A stretch of DNA of 64,000 nt, taken from an uncultured Oscillospiraceae bacterium. GTDB lineage: Bacteria; Bacillota; Clostridia; Oscillospirales; Oscillospiraceae. Shown here in pieces: positions 58,606 to 64,000 of the stretch (positions are counted from its first letter, which is position 1; every line of letters begins with the position of its first letter). Location: NCBI GenBank assembly GCA_934670025.1, contig CAKUOS010000005.1:1-64000 (forward strand), given 5' to 3'. The notes under the pieces are model-generated. The model did not search any database and was not told where the DNA came from. It was given only the letters and a program-made list of their open reading frames with translations. The position numbers and the translations under genes were made by a program.

Positions 58606-60075
58606 CTAAAAGCGCATATTTGATGCAAATTCGCGCTGGAAGTCCGGAAGGCTTGCCAGCTCGATGAATTCGATGTGTCCGATCAGCGCGTCCGTGCGCG
58701 CAAGCTCCTGCCGGCTGCACGCAAGCATCTTCGCACCGCTGCCGGCGGCGTTGCCGACGGCGGTGATCTTCCCGAGCAGCTCCTGCGGCAGAAGGCCGAT
58801 GCGGCAGGCGCTTGCGGGCGTGAGGAAGCTGCCGAACGCGCCGGCCAGCAGAACGTGGTCAATCTGCGAAACTGCGATCCCGAGCTCCCGCGCCATCAGG
58901 CGGATGCCGGCGGCGATGGCACCCTTGGCCATTTGCAGCTCGCGGATGTCGTCCTGCGTGAGATAGACGGTGCCGGTCAGGCGCGCGATGCGCTGGCCGT
59001 CCAGCTCTTCCGCGTCCGACAGCCGCCCGCGGGCGTTCATCCGCCCGAGGTCGAGCAGCGCCGCCGCCGCGTCGATGAGGCCCGAGCCGCAGATGCCCAC
59101 GGCTTCGCCGCCACCGATGACGCTGCATTTGAGCGCTCCGTCCTCGATCCGCACGTGGTCGATCGCGCCCGGCGCGCCGCGCATCCCGAATCTGATCTTC
59201 GCGCCCTCGAGCGCGGGTCCCGCCGCTGTCGAGCAGGCGAGCATCCGAGACCGGTTTCCGAGCGCCATCTCGCCGTTCGTGCCGATGTCGACCATGAGGG
59301 TGACGGCGTCGTCCGCGTACATCCGGGTCGAGAGGATGCAGCCCATCGTGTCCGCGCCGACGTAGCCCGAAATATCCGGAACGGTCAGCAGAGCGGCGTT
59401 TTCCCACACGGGGACAAAGTCCTTCGCCGGGCGCACGGACGAGGCCGTCAGCACCGGCGCAAACGGCACGGCCGCGAGATTTTTGACCGGTTCGCCCAGA
59501 AACAGCTGCTGCATACAGGGGTTGCCGACGACGGAAACGACGGAAATTTCGGCCGGGTCGACGTTTGCCTTTTCGCACGCCTCGCGCGTGAGCGCGGCCA
59601 GCGCGCCGCGGATGCAGCGCGTGAGCGCATCGGCCTCGCCGCCGAGCGCGAGCTGGATGCGGGAGATGACGTCCGCGCCATAGGGCGCCTGCGGATTGAG
59701 CATACTGGCCGTGGAAAGCTCCCGGCCCTGTTCGTCCAGCAGATATCCGACGACCGTCGTCGTGCCGATGTCGAACGCGAGGAGCTTGCCAGGCCTGACC
59801 GGGTCGAGCGCGACGGAGGCGTCCAGTCCGGAAGCCAGGACGGTCGTCTTCGCCGTCTTTTCCGGGAGGAGGACCGTCAGATCGCGGTCGACGGCGGTCT
59901 GACAGGCGAGCTGCTCCGCGCCGTCGACCAGAACCCTGCATTTTTTGCAGCTGCCGTTGCCGCCGCACGGCGCTTCGGGCGCAAGATCGTGCGCGCGCAA
60001 AACGTCCAGCAGACGCGCGCCGTCTTCGGCGTTCAGGCGCAGGCCGGTATTCTGAATGGTGATCGTTCTCTGCAT
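58606..60075 (-). CDS. Corrinoid-protein reductive activator (RACo/RamA-like)
   Basis: A 489-residue protein. Residues 1-85 are a 2Fe-2S domain (APCGGNGSCKKCRVLVDG, then LACQTAV); residues 95-489 form an ASKHA ATPase of the DUF4445 group: KLLAFDIGTTTVVGYLLDEQ, SGYVGADTMGCIL, LMVDIGTNGEMALG and AVGICGSGLIDAAAALLDLG. Family members use ATP to reduce inactive Co(II) corrinoid proteins. It is linked only to a DUF2284 gene here; a methyltransferase partner must be elsewhere, or this is a different activator. Operon partner: DUF2284. Confidence 0.85.
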   Translation of the reverse strand: MQRTITIQNTGLRLNAEDGARLLDVLRAHDLAPEAPCGGNGSCKKCRVLVDGAEQLACQTAVDRDLTVLLPEKTAKTTVLASGLDASVALDPVRPGKLLAFDIGTTTVVGYLLDEQGRELSTASMLNPQAPYGADVISRIQLALGGEADALTRCIRGALAALTREACEKANVDPAEISVVSVVGNPCMQQLFLGEPVKNLAAVPFAPVLTASSVRPAKDFVPVWENAALLTVPDISGYVGADTMGCILSTRMYADDAVTLMVDIGTNGEMALGNRSRMLACSTAAGPALEGAKIRFGMRGAPGAIDHVRIEDGALKCSVIGGGEAVGICGSGLIDAAAALLDLGRMNARGRLSDAEELDGQRIARLTGTVYLTQDDIRELQMAKGAIAAGIRLMARELGIAVSQIDHVLLAGAFGSFLTPASACRIGLLPQELLGKITAVGNAAGSGAKMLACSRQELARTDALIGHIEFIELASLPDFQREFASNMRF

Positions 60076-60208
60076 CGCAATACCCCTTTTTCGTCTTTTT
60101 TTTATTGTAGCACTTCGCGGCAGGCGGTATCAATCCCATGCATTTTTTTCATCCCCTCCGCGCGCCGGGAAGCGGCGGGGAAAATTTTCGAAAACCGCTG
60201 CCGACGGC

Positions 60209-60237
60209 TTGACGAAAATGGGCAAACACTCTATAAT
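60209..60237 (+). promoter_or_regulatory. Sigma-A promoter of the MATE gene
   Basis: TTGACG, 17-bp spacer, TATAAT. Confidence 0.72.
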
Positions 60238-60293
60238 AGCTAGGCTTTGGCAGGATATCGTCCACCGGACGTTAAAAAATGGAGAGTTTGGAT

Positions 60294-61667
60294 ATGGCGA
60301 AGCCGCGTGGCGCACAGGCGTCGATCACGATGACGAGCGGTTCTTTGTTCCGGAATATCTTCCTGTTCAGCGTGCCGCTGATCTTTTCGCAGTTATTGCA
60401 GGTCATGTTCAATATGGCCGACGTGGCCGTCGTCGGTAAATTCTCCAGCGCGACGGCGCTGGGCTCCGTCGGCTCGACGTCGACGCTCGTGACGCTCTTC
60501 ACGGGCTTCCTCATCGGCCTCGGCAACGGCGTCAACGTGCGCGTGGCGCAGTATCTCGGCGCGCGGCACGACGAGGAGACGCGCAACTGCGTCCACACGG
60601 CGCTGATCCTGAGCACGCTTGCCGGCACGGTGATCATGGCGCTGTGTCTGCTGCTGGCGGCGCCGATGCTGGAGCTTCTGAAAACGAAGGACGATCTGCT
60701 GCCCGGAGCGGTGCTCTATTTCCGCATTTACGCGCTCGGTATGCCGGCGCTCGGCATCTTCAACTTCGGCAACGCGGTCCTCAGCGCGAGCGGCGACACG
60801 AAGCGGCCGCTGGCCTATCTGACGGCGGCCGGCATTCTGAACGTCATTCTCAACCTGTTTTTCGTTATCGTCTGCGGCATGGCCGCCGACGGCGTCGCGC
60901 TGGCAAGCGTTATCTCGCAGTATCTGTCGGCCGTGCTCATTGTGCTGCATATGCTGCGCCTGACGGACAGCTGCCGCGTGGAATTAAAGCGGCTGCGCCT
61001 GCATAAAAGCGAGGTCGGGCGCATTCTGGGCCTCGGCATTCCGTCCGGGATCCAGCATATGATCTTCGCCGTGGCGAATCTGTTCATTCAGGTCGGCATC
61101 AACTCGTTCGATTCGACGGTCGTCTCCGGCAACTCCGCTGCGGTCAACGTCGACAACGTGATCTATAATGTGATGGCCGCGTTCTATACTGCCTGTTCGA
61201 GCTTCATGGGCCAGAACTGGGGCGCGGGCAAAAAAGACCGCATGATGAAGAGCTATTACATCAGTCTCGGCTATTCGTTCCTCATCGCGGCGGTGCTCGG
61301 CGTGGCGTTCCTGGCGGCCGGCGAGCCGTTCCTCTATATTTTTACGAATGAAGCGGACGTCGTCGCGGCCGGTATGGAGCGGATGAAGATCATGTGCTTC
61401 TCCTATGCCATCAGCGCGTTCATGGACTGCACCATCGCCGCCTGCCGCGGCATCGGGCGCAGCTTCGTGCCGACGGTGATCGTCATCCTCGGCTCGTGCG
61501 TGTTCCGCGTGATCTGGGTGTACACGATCTTTGCGTATTTCCACACGATCACGGCGCTGTATCTGCTGTATCCGTTCTCATGGATCATCACGGCAGTGGC
61601 CGAGATCCTGTATTTTATCCGCTGCTGCCGGCGTCTGCCGGTGGGCGGAACGGCTGCGGGCAATTGA
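60294..61667 (+). CDS. MATE family efflux transporter
   Basis: A 457-residue membrane protein with twelve predicted hydrophobic segments, as in MATE multidrug exporters: SLFRNIFLFSVPLIFSQLLQ near residue 20, then ADVAVVGKFSSATALGSVGS and QNWGAGKKDRMMKSYYISL near residue 310. It exports drugs or metabolites by Na+ or H+ antiport. The ATG at 60294 is preferred because GGAGA lies 8 nt before it; an in-frame ATG at 60279 lacks one. The TetR-type gene that follows may regulate it. Confidence 0.9.
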   Translation: MAKPRGAQASITMTSGSLFRNIFLFSVPLIFSQLLQVMFNMADVAVVGKFSSATALGSVGSTSTLVTLFTGFLIGLGNGVNVRVAQYLGARHDEETRNCVHTALILSTLAGTVIMALCLLLAAPMLELLKTKDDLLPGAVLYFRIYALGMPALGIFNFGNAVLSASGDTKRPLAYLTAAGILNVILNLFFVIVCGMAADGVALASVISQYLSAVLIVLHMLRLTDSCRVELKRLRLHKSEVGRILGLGIPSGIQHMIFAVANLFIQVGINSFDSTVVSGNSAAVNVDNVIYNVMAAFYTACSSFMGQNWGAGKKDRMMKSYYISLGYSFLIAAVLGVAFLAAGEPFLYIFTNEADVVAAGMERMKIMCFSYAISAFMDCTIAACRGIGRSFVPTVIVILGSCVFRVIWVYTIFAYFHTITALYLLYPFSWIITAVAEILYFIRCCRRLPVGGTAAGN

Positions 61668-61692
61668 CATTTCCGTGCCGCGCGGGTATAAT
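61664..61692 (+). promoter_or_regulatory. Perfect sigma-A promoter of the TetR-type gene
   Basis: TTGACA, 17-bp spacer, TATAAT, both consensus; the -35 box overlaps the MATE stop codon. Confidence 0.85.
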
Positions 61693-61741
61693 GTCCGTGT
61701 TATATAACCTGCGTTACGCACCATGAGAAGGAGTGTTTCAA

Positions 61742-62362
61742 ATGCCCCCGAAGGTCAAATTCACCAAAGAAGAGATCGTCGCCGCCGCAGTGAACGTCGC
61801 GCGCAGGCGCGGGCTCGCATCGGTCACGACGCGCGATATCGCCGCCGAGCTCGGCGTGTCGACGCGGCCGATCTTCACGTATTTCAAATCCATGGACGAG
61901 GTCCGCACCGAGATCCGCGCGGCTGCCGCTGCGTGCTTCGGCGCGTATATGGACGAGGGTCTGCGCGCGCCGGTGCCGTTTTACGGCGTCGGGATGCAGT
62001 ATCTGCGCTTCGCGCAGCAGGAACCGGAGCTGTATAAGGTCCTGTTCCTTTCAAAGGAAGCGGGCGGCGCGATGGCTGCGATGCGCCAGTTACAGGACGC
62101 CGTGCGGCCGACGGTGTGTGAGATCTATCATATGACGCCTGCCGAGGCCGACCGCTATGCCCGCGATATGTGGCTGGTGAGCCACAGCGTGGCGGCGCTG
62201 ATCGTCACGGGCAACTGCCCGTACACCGACGAACAGATCTGGCAGCTGTTCACGGGCTTCAGTGCCGCCGTCTGCAAGGCCATCAAGGAGATCCCCGGCT
62301 TTACGGACGGCTCGTTCGACCGCGACGCGGTCTTCCGCGGGATCATCGGCCAGAACGCATAA
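61742..62362 (+). CDS. TetR/AcrR-family transcriptional regulator
   Basis: A 206-residue regulator. The N-terminal helix-turn-helix (EEIVAAAVNVARRRGLASVT, then TRDIAAELGVSTRPIFTYFK) is typical; the C-terminal part is a helical ligand-binding domain (SVAALIVTGNCPYTDEQIWQ). ATG 61742 has AAGGAG 8 nt upstream; a GTG 9 nt before is less likely. It sits after the MATE gene with its own strong promoter, so it could repress that gene, but no operator is seen. Confidence 0.9.
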   Translation: MPPKVKFTKEEIVAAAVNVARRRGLASVTTRDIAAELGVSTRPIFTYFKSMDEVRTEIRAAAAACFGAYMDEGLRAPVPFYGVGMQYLRFAQQEPELYKVLFLSKEAGGAMAAMRQLQDAVRPTVCEIYHMTPAEADRYARDMWLVSHSVAALIVTGNCPYTDEQIWQLFTGFSAAVCKAIKEIPGFTDGSFDRDAVFRGIIGQNA

Positions 62363-62376
62363 GAACGGATAAAAAG

Positions 62377-62407
62377 AAAACCCCTTCCCGGATGGGAAGG
62401 GGTTTTT
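62377..62407. terminator. Bidirectional terminator
   Basis: AAAACCCCTTCCC / GGGAAGGGGTTTT with T-run on both sides. Confidence 0.88.
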
Positions 62408-62414
62408 GATGCGC

Positions 62415-62882
62415 TTATTCCTCGGGTGCTTCCTCGTCCATGTCGAACTCCAGCTCTTCGCCGCAGTTCGGGCAGGTCGTCGCGCCCTCGTCGAGCATTT
62501 CCTCGTCGAGCGTGATCACTTCGCCGCAGGTCGGGCACTTGACCTCATACAGCGTCTCGCTGCCGAAGTCGTATTCGTCCTGATCGTCTTCGTCGGCGTC
62601 TTCGTAATCGTCGTCCTCGTCGTAGTCGTCGTCATACTCGTCGTCGTAGTCGTCATCGTCGTCATCCATCAGATAATCGTCGATGTTGTCAAGATCCTCT
62701 TCGATGCAGTCGAGCTCATCGGAGATGCAGTCGACCACATCCTCCAGATCGGAAACATTCTCTGCCACGTCCTGAAGCATACTGATGATCTCGGAAATCA
62801 GCTTGCCCTCGTCCTTTTCGGTGTCGAGCTTCATACCCTCCATCAGACCCTTGAGATATGCGGCTTTTTCAGAAAGCGTCAT
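62415..62882 (-). CDS. Acidic zinc-ribbon protein (CD1247-like)
   Basis: A 155-residue protein. Residues 1-70 form a helical 'CD1247 N-terminal' type domain (LSEKAAYLKGLMEGMKLDTE), then about 40 residues nearly all Asp, Glu and Tyr, then a zinc ribbon with two CxxC knuckles (VKCPTCGEVI, then TTCPNCGEEL). Common in Clostridia and of unknown function. The extreme acidity suggests binding to a basic partner or ions. It lies 45 bp downstream of efp on the same strand. Confidence 0.85.
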   Translation of the reverse strand: MTLSEKAAYLKGLMEGMKLDTEKDEGKLISEIISMLQDVAENVSDLEDVVDCISDELDCIEEDLDNIDDYLMDDDDDDYDDEYDDDYDEDDDYEDADEDDQDEYDFGSETLYEVKCPTCGEVITLDEEMLDEGATTCPNCGEELEFDMDEEAPEE

Positions 62883-62927
62883 CGTAAAATCTCCTTTCCG
62901 GCGTATCGCCTGTCCTTGTTTGACGGA

Positions 62928-63497
62928 TCAACCTTTCACGCGGCCCAGATATTCGCCCGTGCGGGTGTCGATCTGGATCTTTTCGCCCTCGTTGATGAAC
63001 AGCGGGACCTTGATCTCGGCGCCGGTCTCGACGGTGGCGGGCTTGGTCACGTTGGTCGCGGTGTCGCCCTTGACGCCCGGATCGGCCTTGGTGACGGTCA
63101 GCTCAACGAAGTTCGGCGTCTCAACGCTGAAGACGTTGCCCTTGTAGCTGAGCAGCTTGACGGGGGTGTTTTCCTTGATGAACTTGAAGGAATCGTCGAG
63201 CATATCCTTGCTGACAGGGATCATGTCGTACGTTTCCTGGTCCATGAAATAGTACAGATCGCCGTCGTTGTAGCTGTATTCGAAGTCCTTGCGCTCGATA
63301 TACGCTTCTTCAAACTTGGCGGTCGGGTTGAACGAAGTTTCGGTGACGGCGCCGGTCACGACGTTTTTCATCTTGGTGCGGACGAAAGCCGCGCCCTTGC
63401 CGGGTTTGACGTGCTGGAACTCAACGACCTGCATGATCTTGCCGTCCATCTCAAACGTCTTACCGTTTCTGAAATCACCAGCGGTAATAGTAGCCAT
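62928..63497 (-). CDS. efp: Elongation factor P
   Basis: A 189-residue translation factor that helps the ribosome through polyproline stretches. Three beta-barrel domains: KOW-like N-terminus ([20 protein letters not shown]) with the loop [17 protein letters not shown], where the tip Lys is about residue 32; OB domain ([20 protein letters not shown]); and the C-terminal domain ending [16 protein letters not shown]. Full length. It follows the Xaa-Pro peptidase gene, the common Firmicutes order. Confidence 0.97.
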   Translation of the reverse strand: MATITAGDFRNGKTFEMDGKIMQVVEFQHVKPGKGAAFVRTKMKNVVTGAVTETSFNPTAKFEEAYIERKDFEYSYNDGDLYYFMDQETYDMIPVSKDMLDDSFKFIKENTPVKLLSYKGNVFSVETPNFVELTVTKADPGVKGDTATNVTKPATVETGAEIKVPLFINEGEKIQIDTRTGEYLGRVKG

Positions 63498-63586
63498 ACA
63501 ATTATTCCTCCAATGTGTAATTACACCAACTAGTATAAAATAGCGTTTTGATTTTACACTACTTCGCGTGGCTTTTCAAGATATTC

Positions 63587-64000
63587 TTATAAAATAATCA
63601 AATTTTTCGGGCTCTTTGTCAGGATCTCGCAGCCGGTGTCGGTCAGGACGGTCACATCCTCGATGCGCACGCCGAATTCGTCGGGCAGATAGATGCCCGG
63701 CTCTGCCGAGACGACGGCGCCGGCCGGCATGGGCTGATCGTTGCGCGCGTTGGCGTTCGGCGACTCGTGGATGAGAAGACCGAGGCTGTGGCCGTAGCTG
63801 TGGCCGAAGTAATCGCCGAAGCCCGCATCCGCGATGACCTTGCGCGCCGCGCCGTCCATGTCGCGGCCGGTGACGCCGGCCTTCGTCGCGGCGATGCCTG
63901 TCAGCTGCGCCTCCAGGACGGTGTGGTAGACCTTGTCCATCTTCTCGGACACGTAGCCCAGCGCGACGGTGCGCGTCATGTCGGAGCAGTAGCCGTGGTA
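63587..64000 (-). CDS. Xaa-Pro aminopeptidase family protein, C-terminal part
   Basis: The frame runs off the right edge, so only the last 137 residues are visible. Metal ligands of the M24 pita-bread fold: Asp in GYCSDMTRTV at the very edge, His in GHSYGHSLGLLIHE, Glu in VSAEPGIYLP and Glu in GVRIEDVTVL. It removes N-terminal residues before proline. The place upstream of efp is typical for the YqhT-type peptidase. The true start lies outside the window. Confidence 0.93.
   Translation of the reverse strand, partial: YHGYCSDMTRTVALGYVSEKMDKVYHTVLEAQLTGIAATKAGVTGRDMDGAARKVIADAGFGDYFGHSYGHSLGLLIHESPNANARNDQPMPAGAVVSAEPGIYLPDEFGVRIEDVTVLTDTGCEILTKSPKNLIIL

Overview
The window reads as chromosomal DNA of a GC-rich, strictly anaerobic, endospore-forming member of the Clostridia, most likely of the Oscillospiraceae type (Oscillibacter/Flavonifractor-like; this placement is inference). 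Support comes from sporulation genes (spoVT, yabP, yabQ), T-box leaders, Firmicutes RNA and ribosome-rescue factors (rqcH, rqcP, Mini-III), an anaerobic class III ribonucleotide reductase, ferredoxin-linked 2-oxoacid oxidoreductase, a probably selenium-dependent molybdenum hydroxylase and a queT leader resembling preQ1-III riboswitches. I see no tRNA, rRNA, CRISPR, prophage or insertion sequence.

Layout. 1-8.4 kb: end of pnp, spoVT, an antiporter/MgtC pair, a sugar nucleotidyltransferase, galM, a membrane-bound XRE regulator with GNAT, and a MerR/GyrI regulator. 8.4-16.6 kb: adenine deaminase, queH, a Zn/Mn ABC transporter, and an amidohydrolase-glucokinase-pgi operon. 16.6-22.1 kb: PrsW, then a class V aminotransferase/DUF3343 pair next to a fused 2Fe-2S/Mo hydroxylase and a polyferredoxin. 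22.6-27.6 kb: nrdD and a polar amino-acid ABC transporter. 27.7-29.6 kb: the conserved rqcP-yabP-yabQ-divIC-yabR cluster.

30.3-42.5 kb is the most unusual part. Two T-box leaders each drive an operon. The first encodes a LeuA-shaped protein that has lost its metal ligands and a TIM-barrel/acyl-CoA synthetase fusion. The second encodes an XRE-cupin/acyl-CoA synthetase fusion, a P-loop ATPase, a four-subunit 2-oxoacid:ferredoxin oxidoreductase (VOR type), a nitrilase-family amidase and a branched-chain aminotransferase. T-boxes switch genes on when a tRNA is uncharged, and both have UGGU facing a tRNA with discriminator A, as in Ile, Leu and Val tRNAs. I therefore read this as biosynthesis: activation of (branched) carboxylic acids to CoA thioesters, reductive carboxylation to 2-oxoacids and transamination to branched-chain amino acids. 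Function and direction are inference.

42.5-48.5 kb: metY and metA (Glu111, hence the acetyl type), then icd with an aconitase-family hydratase. 48.7-55.7 kb: a pseudouridine synthase, small cysteine-rich proteins, rqcH, mrnC, a flavodoxin-like protein and an orphan BMP-family lipoprotein. 56-64 kb: guanine deaminase, a riboswitch-controlled queT, a DUF2284/RACo-like pair, MATE with TetR, an acidic zinc-ribbon protein, efp and the C-terminal part of a Xaa-Pro peptidase. Genes are closely packed; many promoters have a near-consensus sigma-A form with 17-bp spacers, several overlapping the preceding stop codon.
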